Source of the DNA: Alphaproteobacteria bacterium
GTDB lineage: Bacteria > Pseudomonadota > Alphaproteobacteria > Reyranellales > Reyranellaceae
Direction of reading: 5' to 3'
Assembly (NCBI GenBank): GCA_019635875.1
Contig: JAHBYP010000004.1
Coordinates: 264,001-328,000 of the forward strand
DNA: 64,000 bases
The notes beneath the pieces were generated by a model, which was not told the DNA's origin, searched no databases, and saw only the letters and a list, made by a program, of their open reading frames with translations. Positions 43,339 to 52,100 of this stretch are shown piece after piece. A program made the position numbers and the translations under genes. Numbering within the stretch: position 1 is the first letter of the stretch; every line of letters starts with the position of its first letter.

Positions 43339-44574
43339 TTACTCCGCCGCCACCTGGCGACGCTCGCTCTGCTGCATGGGCTTGATCCAGAAGCGGTCCT
43401 CGTTCTTCCACTCCTGGAACAGCTCGGCCTTGAGCCTGGGCATGACCTGCTCGGCGAACAGCCTGGTCGAGTGGCGCACCTTGTCGCCGGGCATGTCGCC
43501 GACCTGGAACAGGCCGAAGATGTTGCCGACGCGCAGCGTCTTGGCGAGGTCGACCATGCGGTCGTGGACCGTCTTGGGCGAGCCGGCGATGACGTAACCC
43601 TGGTCGACGAGGTCCTTCCACGTCAGCGTCGGGTAGTTGCGCAGCTGCGCCTGGGTGAGCTGCGTGATCATGTTGGCCTGCAAGGTCTTGACCGTGCGGT
43701 AGCCCGGCGCGTCGGCGAAGCCCGGATAAACGTGCAGGCAGCGGTTGTAGAAATAGTGCACGTGCTTGCTGTAGAGCTTCTCCGCCTCGGCATCGGTGTC
43801 GGCGACGCAGATCACCTGGGCGAAGCCGCCGCGATAGGGGCTCTCGTCCTTGCCGGCCTTGGCGACGCGCTCCCAGTAGCCTTCCATCAGCTGCTTGGCG
43901 CGCAGGTAGCCGGAATAGCTGAGGTAGCAATAGGTGTAGTCGAACTCGAGGCAGAAATCGTAGGTCTCGACCGAGCCGCCACCGGGAATGAAGATCGGCG
44001 GGCGCGGCCGCTGGATCGGCTTGGGCCAGCAATTCACATAGCGCAGCTTGGTGTAGCGGCCGTTGAAGGCGAACGGCTCGTCCTCGCGCCACGCCCGCAT
44101 GATCAACTCGTGCGCCTCGCTGTACTTCTCTCGCGTCAGCGCCGGGATGGTGCCGTAGGCATAGTTGGTGTCCATCGACGTGCCGACCGGGAAGCCGGCC
44201 GCCAGCCGGCCGCCGGTGATCACGTCGAGCATGGCGAACTCCTCGGCGACGCGGATCGGCGGATTGTAGAGCGCGATCGAATCGCCCAGCACCATGATCG
44301 CCGCTTTGCTGGTGCGCCGCGCCAGCGCCGCCGCCATCAAATTGGGCGAGGGCATCAGGCCGTAGGCGTTGGCGTGGTGCTCGTTCACGCCCAGCGCGTC
44401 GAAGCCCATCTCCTCGGCGAATTCGAGCTGGTCGAAATAGTCGTGATAGACGTGATGGCCGCGCTTGGCGTCGTACAGCGTCGTCGGGATATCGACCCAC
44501 ACCGAGCGATGCTTCTCGCGGAAGTCATCGGGCAGGTAGGGCCACGGCATCAGGTGGAACCAGGTGAACTTCAT
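43339..44574 (-). CDS. LLM-class flavin-dependent oxidoreductase
   Basis: The 411-residue protein has the bacterial luciferase-like TIM barrel: MKFTWFHLMPWPYLPDDFRE, QLEFAEEMGFDALGVNEHHA (the EHH motif), LDVITGGRLAAGFPVGTSMD and RPPIFIPGGGSVETYDFCLE. Such enzymes use FMNH2 or F420 to oxygenate small molecules. It is the first gene of a pair with the alpha/beta hydrolase. The ATG at 44574 is preceded by GGAGGA. Confidence 0.92.
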   Translation of the reverse strand: MKFTWFHLMPWPYLPDDFREKHRSVWVDIPTTLYDAKRGHHVYHDYFDQLEFAEEMGFDALGVNEHHANAYGLMPSPNLMAAALARRTSKAAIMVLGDSIALYNPPIRVAEEFAMLDVITGGRLAAGFPVGTSMDTNYAYGTIPALTREKYSEAHELIMRAWREDEPFAFNGRYTKLRYVNCWPKPIQRPRPPIFIPGGGSVETYDFCLEFDYTYCYLSYSGYLRAKQLMEGYWERVAKAGKDESPYRGGFAQVICVADTDAEAEKLYSKHVHYFYNRCLHVYPGFADAPGYRTVKTLQANMITQLTQAQLRNYPTLTWKDLVDQGYVIAGSPKTVHDRMVDLAKTLRVGNIFGLFQVGDMPGDKVRHSTRLFAEQVMPRLKAELFQEWKNEDRFWIKPMQQSERRQVAAE

Positions 44575-44665
44575 CGTGTCCTCCGGCGGTCTCGACGACG
44601 TTACCGGCCGACATGGGCGCCGAACAAGGAAAGATGACGCCCACGTCACGCGGGGCGGAATACCG

Positions 44666-44986
44666 CTAGTCGGTCGCCAGAAGCTTCAGTCCGACGATGC
44701 CGCCGACGATCAGCGCGATCGAGATCAGACGGCCGGCGCCGGCGCTTTCTCCAAGCCACAGAATGCCGGCAATGGCCGTGCCGACGGTGCCGACGCCTGT
44801 CCACACCGCATAGGCCGTGCCCAACGGCAGGCTGCGCAGCGCCAGGCCGAGCAGGCCAAGGCTGGCGATCATGCACGACGCGGTGAGGAGAGAGGGCAGT
44901 GGCCGCGTGAAGCCCTCGGTGAGCTTCAGGCCCATGGCCCAGCCGATCTCGAGCAGGCCGGCGAAAAAAAGAACGACCCACGCCAT
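44666..44986 (-). CDS. gdx: SMR-family guanidinium exporter (Gdx/SugE)
   Basis: The 106-residue protein has four membrane helices and the start [20 protein letters not shown], with the conserved Glu13 used for proton-coupled export. [20 protein letters not shown], and [20 protein letters not shown] with AGILWLGE further on, follow the SugE/Gdx subtype and not the EmrE subtype. Gdx proteins export guanidinium. The guanidine-II riboswitch directly upstream (45008-45054) confirms this reading. GAGGAGG lies 5 bases before the ATG at 44986. Confidence 0.95.
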   Translation of the reverse strand: MAWVVLFFAGLLEIGWAMGLKLTEGFTRPLPSLLTASCMIASLGLLGLALRSLPLGTAYAVWTGVGTVGTAIAGILWLGESAGAGRLISIALIVGGIVGLKLLATD

Positions 44987-45007
44987 GGATCCTCCTCTGG
45001 GAGCCAT

Positions 45008-45054
45008 GGCAGGGTCGTCCCTGCCGATGCAGCGATGACACGGGGTCGTCCCCG
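45008..45054 (-). promoter_or_regulatory. Guanidine-II riboswitch (mini-ykkC)
   Basis: Read on the minus strand, two hairpins carry identical ACGA tetraloops. CGGGG-ACGA-CCCCG occupies 45054-45041 and GGCAGGG-ACGA-CCCTGCC occupies 45025-45008. Two GC-rich stems with ACGR loops separated by a short linker define the guanidine-II class, which binds guanidinium and turns on downstream exporters. The second stem ends 11 bases before the GAGGAGG ribosome site of the gdx gene, fitting control of translation start. Confidence 0.93.
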
Positions 45055-45091
45055 CACCGATCGACGCTAGATGGTGATCAAGTCACCGATT

Positions 45092-45484
45092 TCAAGAGGT
45101 CGCGGGCAGCGTGCGCTCGACGTGATAGGCCTTGGCGGTGATCAGCCACTCGTCGTCGAAGCGGTGATAGGTGAGGTAATCGACGAAGACGAGGTTGTTG
45201 ATTCGCACCCGCAGCTTGATGAAGGCCTGGGTGTCCGACGCGAAATCGACCAGCAGGATCTCCTCCTCACGCGGCGCGCCCAGCGCCTTGGGCGAGGTGC
45301 GCTTGGCGAGGATGTCGCGATAGACACCGGCCGGCCACACCGTCATCGCGCCGTCGCGATAGCCGTGCAGGTTGGCAGTGTCGCGGAAGACGCGATCGAA
45401 GCGCGAGACGTCGCAATCGTGCATGAGGTCGAAGTAGCGTCCGACCGACTCGGTCAGCGCGCGCAGATTGTCCTGGTCGTGCAT
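45092..45484 (-). CDS. NTF2-like / lumazine-binding-like small protein
   Basis: The 130-residue product (MHDQDNLRALTESVGRYFDL start) has the cone-like NTF2 fold pattern: GRYFDLMHDCDVSRFDRVF, then LHGYRDGAMTVWPAGVYRDI and a closing DDEWLITAKAYHVERTLP. Similar proteins are annotated as putative lumazine-binding or nuclear transport factor 2 family; they bind small ligands or act as isomerases. No catalytic assignment is possible. GGAGGGG lies 6 bases upstream of the ATG. Divergent from a GST gene. Confidence 0.8.
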   Translation of the reverse strand: MHDQDNLRALTESVGRYFDLMHDCDVSRFDRVFRDTANLHGYRDGAMTVWPAGVYRDILAKRTSPKALGAPREEEILLVDFASDTQAFIKLRVRINNLVFVDYLTYHRFDDEWLITAKAYHVERTLPATS

Positions 45485-45588
45485 CGGTATCCCCTCCGTG
45501 TGCTGCTCGCCGCCGATCGCCATCGTGGCTTGCGTTCGAAGTGGGGCGCGGCGGACAATGTGCAACCTGTCACGCGGGAACAAGACCG

Positions 45589-46365
45589 ATGCTGCTCTAC
45601 GAACATCCGCTGTCGTCGTACGTCCAGAAGGTGAAGATCGCGCTGCGCGAGAAGGGCATTGCCTTCACGCCCGAACTGCCGGTCGGCATCGGCTCGGGCG
45701 CCGCCGCCGGCGGCTTCGTCGAGGCCAGCCTGCGCGCCGAGGTGCCGGCGCTGGTCGATGGCGACGTACGCATCTTCGATTCGACGATCATCCTTGAGTA
45801 CATCGAGGACAGGTTCCCGACACCGCCGCTCCTGCCGCGCGATCCCGCCGAGCGCGCCCGGGCGCGCATGATCGAGGACATCTGCGACACGCATTACGAG
45901 GCGATCAACTGGGGCCTGGGCGAGATCAACTGGTTCAAGCGCGCCGAGGGCGCGCTGAAGGACTCCTTGATCGCCGCCGCCAGAACGCAGACGGCGCAGA
46001 TCCATGCCTGGCTGGAGCGGCAGCTCGGCGACCGCAGCTGGTTCAACGGCGCGAGCTTCGGCTGGGCCGACCTGTCGGTCGCGCCCTATCTCAACCGCTC
46101 TTTCCACTACGGCATCGGGCCCACCCCGGACTCCACGCTCGATCGCTGGCTCAAGCGCATCAAGGAACGGCCGTCTGTGGCGCAGACCTTCGCCGAGTTC
46201 GAGGGCGCCAAGGCCGGCATGGCCAACGCCGCCGAGCGCGTCGCCTCAGGCCAGATGCGCCGCGAGTACCGCGATCACCGCCTGGAATGGATGATCAAGT
46301 CGGGCGGCATCCAGGTCGTGCTCGACGGCCTGGCCAGGAACAATATCCGCTTCAGCTGGCCGTAG
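45589..46365 (+). CDS. Glutathione S-transferase family protein
   Basis: The 258-residue protein has a thioredoxin-like N-terminal domain (LLYEHPLSSYVQKVKIALRE). The cis-Pro (AEVPALVDGDVRIFDST) and the Ser of DSTIILEYIEDRFP, which binds the glutathione glutamyl group, are both present. The all-helical C-terminal domain includes FGWADLSVAPYLNRSF with the N-capping Asp. Start MLLYEHPLSS at 45589 fits the family. The substrate is unknown. It is convergent with an SDR gene 1 base apart. Confidence 0.92.
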   Translation: MLLYEHPLSSYVQKVKIALREKGIAFTPELPVGIGSGAAAGGFVEASLRAEVPALVDGDVRIFDSTIILEYIEDRFPTPPLLPRDPAERARARMIEDICDTHYEAINWGLGEINWFKRAEGALKDSLIAAARTQTAQIHAWLERQLGDRSWFNGASFGWADLSVAPYLNRSFHYGIGPTPDSTLDRWLKRIKERPSVAQTFAEFEGAKAGMANAAERVASGQMRREYRDHRLEWMIKSGGIQVVLDGLARNNIRFSWP

Positions 46366-46366
46366 C

Positions 46367-47230
46367 CTAGTCCAGCCGCCTCACCTCCATCGCCTTGCCG
46401 GTGGACCCATGGTTGACGCCGGCGGTGCGCAGGAAGGGATTGTCCTTGCCGGCGCCCCACAGCGCGATGCCCTGGGCCAGCAATCCGCCATCGACCTTCA
46501 GCACCTCGCCGGTGATGAAACGCGAGTCGTCGGAGCACAGGAACGCCGCGGCGGCGGCGATGTGCGTGCCCTCGCCGCGCTCCGGCCAGGGCTGGCGGGC
46601 GAATTGCTGCTCGAACTTCTCCGGCCGGCCGCGATGCACCAAAGGCGTCGAGATCACCCCGGGGGCGATGGCGTTGACGCGGATGCGATGCGGCGCCAGC
46701 TCGGCGGCGACGTTCTCGGTCAGGCTGATCACCGCGGCCTTGGCGGCGGAGTAGGCGTGGCTGCCGCCGCCGCCGACAATGCCGGCGATCGAGGCGGTGC
46801 TAAGGATGGCACCGCCGCGGCCATGCGATTTCATGGCGATCGAGGCGTGCTTCATGCCGAGGAAGACGCTGCGGGTGAGCACCGCGAAGGTGTAGTCCCA
46901 GCCCTCGACCGTGGTCTCGGCGATCGGGCCGAAGGCCCCGCCCACTCCGGCATTGAGGTAGGCGATGTCGAGTGTGCCGAAAAGCCGCTGCGCCTCGGCC
47001 ACCATCGCCGCCACATCGCGCTCCTCGGCCACGTCGGTGCGGATGAAGCCGATGCGCTCGCCCTGGCCGCGCGCCCGCGCCAGGGCCAGCGTCTGCCTGC
47101 CGTTGTCCTCGTTGAGGTCGGCGACCAGCACCTTCGCGCCCTCGTCGAGGAAGCGCAGCACCGTGTCGCGGCCCATGCCGCTGCCGCCGCCGGTGATGAT
47201 CGCGACCTTGTCCTGAAGCTTGCCCGCCAC
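46367..47230 (-). CDS. SDR family NAD(P)-dependent oxidoreductase
   Basis: The 287-residue Rossmann enzyme has the cofactor loop GGGSGMGRDT, NAG (AYLNAGVGG), catalytic Ser (LSTASIAGIVGGGGS) and the YxxxK pair (HAYSAAKAAVISLTENVAAE). It has VNAIAPGVISTPL and VLKVDGG near the end. The acidic Asp in VLVADLNEDNGR suggests preference for NAD. The last 30 residues extend beyond the usual SDR end. Substrate unknown. Confidence 0.93.
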   Translation of the reverse strand: MAGKLQDKVAIITGGGSGMGRDTVLRFLDEGAKVLVADLNEDNGRQTLALARARGQGERIGFIRTDVAEERDVAAMVAEAQRLFGTLDIAYLNAGVGGAFGPIAETTVEGWDYTFAVLTRSVFLGMKHASIAMKSHGRGGAILSTASIAGIVGGGGSHAYSAAKAAVISLTENVAAELAPHRIRVNAIAPGVISTPLVHRGRPEKFEQQFARQPWPERGEGTHIAAAAAFLCSDDSRFITGEVLKVDGGLLAQGIALWGAGKDNPFLRTAGVNHGSTGKAMEVRRLD

Positions 47231-47268
47231 GCGTCCGTCCTCCCTGTGTTGTGCCGAGCCTACACGCA

Positions 47269-47302
47269 GAAAAAGCCTCCCGTCCCGAGGGCCGGGAGGC
47301 TT
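47269..47302 (-). terminator. Rho-independent terminator after the DUF992 gene
   Basis: A perfect 10-base stem, AAGCCTCCCG at 47273-47282 and CGGGAGGCTT at 47293-47302, encloses a 10-base loop. On the minus strand the stem is followed by a T-run (CTTTTTCTG). It lies 19 bases after the stop of the DUF992 gene at 47321. Confidence 0.88.
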
Positions 47303-47320
47303 CTTCCGGTGTGCTATCGC

Positions 47321-47821
47321 TTACCGAACCGGCGGATGCAGCGAGATCTCGGCGACGCCCACGGCCACGTTCAGGCCGACCGAGCCCTCGACGCTGATCG
47401 GCTGCAGCGTGATCTGCCGCGGACCGCCGCCGACCAGCACGTTGGCGCCGACGCCCAGGCCGGCCGCGACCGCGGCGCTGACGCCGGCGTAGTTGCCGAC
47501 CAGCGCGCCCGGCTCGACGTAGCCCGGTGCCGCGACCAGCCAGATGATGTGGGCCTCCTTGGTGAAGCCGATATCGACGCCGAAGCGCTTGATCTTGCCC
47601 TGGTAGACCTCGGCGCGACCGTCATCGCGATAGAAGATGCAGTTCAGGTCTTTCGATGAGCCGAAGACGAAGCTGACGCCGCCAGCCACGCGGCAGTTCA
47701 GCGAGCCGACATTGACGCCGCCACGCGGCGGCGGCTGAGTGGCGACGTTCTGGGCCTGGGCGACGCTTGCACCGGCAAGGGTGCCGGCGAGCAGCGCCGC
47801 GGCGGTGATTCGCGCAAGCAT
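47321..47821 (-). CDS. DUF992 domain-containing secreted protein
   Basis: The 166-residue protein has a signal peptide (MLARITAAALLAGTLAGASV, cleaved after AQA) and the full DUF992 pattern. That pattern includes VGSLNCRVAGGVSFVFGSSK, LNCIFYRDDGRAEVYQGKI, FGVDIGFTKEAHIIWLVAAP and ANVLVGGGPRQITLQPISVE with GLNVAVGVAE. Two cysteines could form a disulfide. The family is nearly limited to alphaproteobacteria and has no known role; it is probably periplasmic or outer-membrane associated. A strong terminator follows. Confidence 0.92.
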   Translation of the reverse strand: MLARITAAALLAGTLAGASVAQAQNVATQPPPRGGVNVGSLNCRVAGGVSFVFGSSKDLNCIFYRDDGRAEVYQGKIKRFGVDIGFTKEAHIIWLVAAPGYVEPGALVGNYAGVSAAVAAGLGVGANVLVGGGPRQITLQPISVEGSVGLNVAVGVAEISLHPPVR

Positions 47822-47905
47822 GATCCTGCCTCCTTCGAGGAACGACCCCTGATGGCCGTCCGCGAAGAACGCCCGCGAAATGGCGGCGTTGCTGCGAGGC
47901 AGGAT

Positions 47906-48817
47906 TTAGGCGGCCACGCGTGCGCCGCGATCGCGGCCTTCCAGCACCGCTTTGTGACGCTGAAACAGATCGATCACGGCATCCATCACGGCGCGCACGC
48001 GCGGCAATGTGCGCAGATCGCGATGCACCAGCAGCCACTGCTCGACGGCGACGTCCTCGAGAATGCCGCCGACGCGCCGCAAGCTGCCATCGGTGTCGCC
48101 GAGATAGCAGGGCAGCACGGCCAGCCCGGCACCGAAGCGCACGGCCTCGTGCAGGACCAGCCAGTTGTTGGTCCGCGTCGCCGGCTTGTCGCCGTCGAGC
48201 AGCTCGGTGACCCATTTCTGGCCGGGCATGTAGCTGTGGTCCTCGTCGAAGCCGATCCAGGGCAGGGCGCGCAGCCTGTCGCGCGACGGCCGGCCGGCGG
48301 GCGCAAGCTGCGGCGCGGCATAGATCGCGTAGGCGACGCGGCCCAGCTTGCGCGCGACGATGTCGGCGAGATCGGGCACCTGCTCGCGGATCATCAGATC
48401 GGCCTCGCGGCGCGACAGGTTGGCCAGCATGTGGCTGGTCACCAGCTCGAACTCGATCTCGCGCAGGGCGGCGCGGAGGTCGCCGACGTGACGGGCGAGC
48501 AGGGTGGTCATCGCCTCGCCGGCCGAGATGCGCACGACGCCGCGCGCGGTATCGGTGAGCCCGGCGCTGCGCCGGCCGATCGATTCGGCGGCGCGCTCCA
48601 TCATCTCGGCGTCGTCGAGCAGCTCTTCGCCGGCCGAGGTCGGCACGAAGCGGTCCGGCAGGCGATCGAACAGCCGCGCACCGATGCGCTCCTCCAGCGC
48701 GTGCACGCGCCGCGCCACGGTGGGATGGCTGACGCCCAGACGCCTGGCGGCCATGGTCAGGCTGCCCTCGCGCGCCAGGGTGAGGAAAACCCGCAGATCG
48801 TCCCAGTCGGCACTCAT
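47906..48817 (-). CDS. LysR family transcriptional regulator
   Basis: The 303-residue regulator has the N-terminal winged helix (WDDLRVFLTLAREGSLTMAA then RRLGVSHPTVARRVHALEER) and an LTTR ligand domain (ARGVVRISAGEAMTTLLARH). Start MSADWDDLRVFLT at 48817 fits the family. It is divergent from a DUF1127 gene and the fused ABC exporter. A perfect inverted repeat at 48820-48850 lies beside its start codon. It probably controls itself and perhaps those genes. Confidence 0.92.
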   Translation of the reverse strand: MSADWDDLRVFLTLAREGSLTMAARRLGVSHPTVARRVHALEERIGARLFDRLPDRFVPTSAGEELLDDAEMMERAAESIGRRSAGLTDTARGVVRISAGEAMTTLLARHVGDLRAALREIEFELVTSHMLANLSRREADLMIREQVPDLADIVARKLGRVAYAIYAAPQLAPAGRPSRDRLRALPWIGFDEDHSYMPGQKWVTELLDGDKPATRTNNWLVLHEAVRFGAGLAVLPCYLGDTDGSLRRVGGILEDVAVEQWLLVHRDLRTLPRVRAVMDAVIDLFQRHKAVLEGRDRGARVAA

Positions 48818-48819
48818 GT

Positions 48820-48850
48820 ACAAGAATGTACAGGAACTGGTCATTCTTGT
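48820..48850. promoter_or_regulatory. Inverted repeat at the LysR/DUF1127 divergent promoter
   Basis: ACAAGAATG (48820-48828) and CATTCTTGT (48842-48850) are perfect 9-base reverse complements with a 13-base spacer. The site lies directly upstream of the LysR start at 48817 and 63 bases before the DUF1127 gene. Size and place fit an LTTR dimer-of-dimers operator. Confidence 0.6.
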
Positions 48851-48912
48851 CGAATGACGAACGCAGGCGTACGGCCTAGCCTTGCTTGCGAAGTTGCACA
48901 GGGAGTTGATCC

Positions 48913-49113
48913 ATGGCCTTCGTGACCGACGCATCGCTGCCCGGTCGTTGGCAATTAGAGCTGCCGCGAACCCTGTACGGCGCGGTTCGTCGTCGCCTGG
49001 AATTGGCCCGCACGCGCGAAGCGCTTCTCGAGCTCGACGCGCGCCTGCTGGCCGATGTCGGGCTGGACCGCGCGGCCGCCACGGCCGAGGGCGGGAAGGG
49101 GTTCTGGAGCTAA
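48913..49113 (+). CDS. DUF1127 domain small protein
   Basis: The 66-residue product ends with the DUF1127 pattern: RTREALLELDARLLADVGLD followed by RAAATAEGGKGFW. This Arg-rich family is widespread in alphaproteobacteria. Some members bind RNA or affect phosphate and carbon metabolism; no specific role can be given here. The stop is 3 bases before the start of the fused ABC exporter gene, so they share a transcript. Confidence 0.85.
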   Translation: MAFVTDASLPGRWQLELPRTLYGAVRRRLELARTREALLELDARLLADVGLDRAAATAEGGKGFWS

Positions 49114-49116
49114 GCC

Positions 49117-52100
49117 ATGCATGTTGAACGGCGTCTGTTCAGTTTCACGGCGGGGGTGCGCGGCCGCATCGCCTGGGCGGTGGCCATCGGCTTGGCGGCG
49201 GTCGTCGCCGGCGTGGCGCGCCTGGCGCTGCTGGGCTGGCTGATCGCCGAGATCTTCCTCGGCAGGGACCTCGACGCGCTGATATGGCCGATCGCGGCGG
49301 TGGCCGCGGTGATGATCCTGCGCGGCGCGCTCGAGCACGCGCGCACCATGGTGGCGCACGAGACCGCCGCGGTCGTGCAGCGCAAGCTCCGGCGCGCGAT
49401 CTTCGACCGCATCGCCGCGCTCGGCCCGGCGGCCGTGGCGCGGCGGCGCTCTGGCGCGCTGACGCTGTCGCTGGTCGACGGCGTCGAGCAACTCGAGGTC
49501 TATTTCGGCCAGTTCCTGCCGCAATTCCTGATCGCGCTGCTGACGCCGCCGCTGATCTTTCTCGCCGTGGCCTTCATCGACCTGCCGGTGGCGCTGGCGA
49601 CACTCGCCTTCGCGCTCCTGGCGCTGTTCGCGCCGGCGCTGTGGCACAAGAAGGACGCGCAGGCCTCGCTCGAGCGACAGCGTGCCTACGCCGCCTTCGC
49701 CGCTGACTTCCTCGACTCGATCCAGGGTCTGGCGACGCTCAAGGCCTTCGGCCAGAGCGGCGTGCGCGCCGATCGCCTGGCCGAACGCGCGCGCGAGCTG
49801 TTCCGCCGCACCATGTGGGTGCTGGCGACCAACTCAGCGGCGCGCGGCATCACCGATACCTCGATCGCCTGCGGCGCGGCCGCGGCGTTGGCGCTGGGCG
49901 CCTGGCGGGTCGAGAGCGGCGCGCTGTCGATCGCCGGATTGCTGGTGATCCTGATGCTGGGCATCGAGGTCTATCGGCCGATGCGCGAGCTGCGCTCGGT
50001 GCTGCACCAGGGCATGGTCGGGATGTCGGCCGCCCAGGGCATCTACGCCATCCTCGACGACCAGCCGTCGGTAAGCGACGCGCCGGCGGCGACGCTGGGT
50101 GGGCCGCTGACGCCGTCCATCGCCTTCGAGGACGTGGTCTTCCGCTACCCGGGCAGCCCGCGCACGGTGCACGACGGGCTGAGCTTCAAGGCCGAGGCGG
50201 GTGAGCGCATCGGCATCGTCGGCCCCTCGGGCGGCGGCAAGTCCTCGGTCGTGCGCCTGCTGTTGCGCTTCCACGATCCGGACACCGGGCGCATCACCAT
50301 CGGCGGCCATGACCTGCGGAACCTGTCGTTCGAGCAGATCCGTTCGATGATTTCGGTCGTGAACCAGGACACTTTCCTGTTCCACGGCACCGTCGAGGAC
50401 AACATCCGCATGGGCCGGCCCGACGCGACGCACGAGCAGGTCGAGGCTGCGGCGCGCGCCGCCAATATCCACGACTTCGTGACGGGCCTGCCCAACGGCT
50501 ACGCCACCGTGGTCGGCGAGAAGGGCATCAAGCTCTCCGGCGGCCAGCGTCAGCGCGTCGCCATCGCGCGCGCGCTCTTGCGCGACACGCCGATCCTGGT
50601 GCTCGACGAGGCGCTGTCGGCGGTCGATGCCGAGAATGAGGCGGTGATCCAGGAGGCGCTCGATGGCCTGATGCGCGGACGCACGACCCTGGTGCTCGCA
50701 CATCGCCTCTCGAGCGTCATCGGCTGCGACCGCATCCTCGTGCTCGACGGCGGCAGGGTGGTCGAGAGCGGCGCGCACGACGCGCTGATGCGCCGGGGCG
50801 GTGTCTACGCCACCCTGATGGCCGAGCAGGCGCGCGAGCGGCAGGCGCAGGAGCAGGCGCCGGTCGCGCCCGAGTCGGAGCGCGACGACGTTGCCACCGA
50901 GCGCGCGGTGACGTTCAAGGCGGCGCAGACCGAGGGCATCCTGCGCGCCGAGGGGCTGGGCTGGTTCCGGCTGACCGTCGAGCTGATGAAGATGATCCTG
51001 CCGTGGAAGGGCAAGCTCGGCCTGACCTTTGCCTTCGGCGTGCTGCGCGTACTTGCCTTCATCGGCGTCGGCGTGCTGGGCGCGCTGGCAGTGCAGGCGC
51101 TGAAGAACGGCCAGCCCTACGCACCCTATCTGTGGGCGCTGGCCGTCGTGGCGCCGCTCTCGGGCCTGCTGCACTGGCTGGAATCCTGGCTGGCGCACGA
51201 CATGGCCTTCCGTCTGCTGGCCGAGATGCGCATTGCCACGTTCCGCAAGCTCGACGCGCTGGCGCCGGCCTATCTGACGCGGCGCAGGACCGGCGACCTG
51301 ATGTCCCTGGCGACGCACGACATCGAACTGGTCGAGTACTTCTTCGCCCATACGGTGGCTCCGGCCTTCGTCGCCATCCTGGTGCCCGCCGTGGTGCTGA
51401 TCGTGCTCGGGCAGGCCAGCGGCTGGATCGTGCTCGCGCTGCTGCCGTTCCTGATAGCCGTCGGCCTGAGCCCGTTCCTGATGCGCAAGCGCGTCGACCG
51501 GCTGGGCTCGCGGGCGCGCGAGGCGGCGGGCGAGCTTGGCGCCTTCGCCGTCGATTCGGTGCAGGGCCTGGGCGAGATCGTCGCCTTCCAGCAGGAGAAG
51601 GCGCGCGGCGAGAAGCTCGACGCGCTGACCGCGCGGCACGCCGGCCTGCGCCTGCCGTTCTTCCGCGAACTCACCCTGCAACACAGCCTGACCGAGATCT
51701 TCACCGGTTTCGGCGGACTCGCCGTCGTCGCCGCCGGCGCCTGGCTGGCGTCACGCGGCGCGATCGATTCCTCGGTCCTGCCGCTGCTCGCGCTGCTGGC
51801 GATGGCGGCCTTCCTGCCGGTGTCGGAGATCGCCCATGTCGGCCGCCAGCTCGCCGACACCATGGGCTCGACGCGCCGCGTCTATGCGCTCGACAACGAG
51901 CCGGTGCCGGTGACCGACGGCAAGGGCGTGCCGGCGACCTCCGGCGCGGCGGCGCTAACCCTGGAGAACGTGCGTTTCACCTATCCCGGTCATGATCGGG
52001 CGGCGCTGCATGACGTGAGCTTCGCGGTGCCGGCCGGCAAGACCGTGGCGCTGGTCGGCATGTCGGGCGCCGGCAAGACGACCACGGCGCAATTGCTGAT

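Noticed and set aside
49834..51684. Long open frame antisense to the fused ABC exporter
   Set aside because: No domain and shadow-like composition, whereas both ATPase halves on the plus strand have all motifs.
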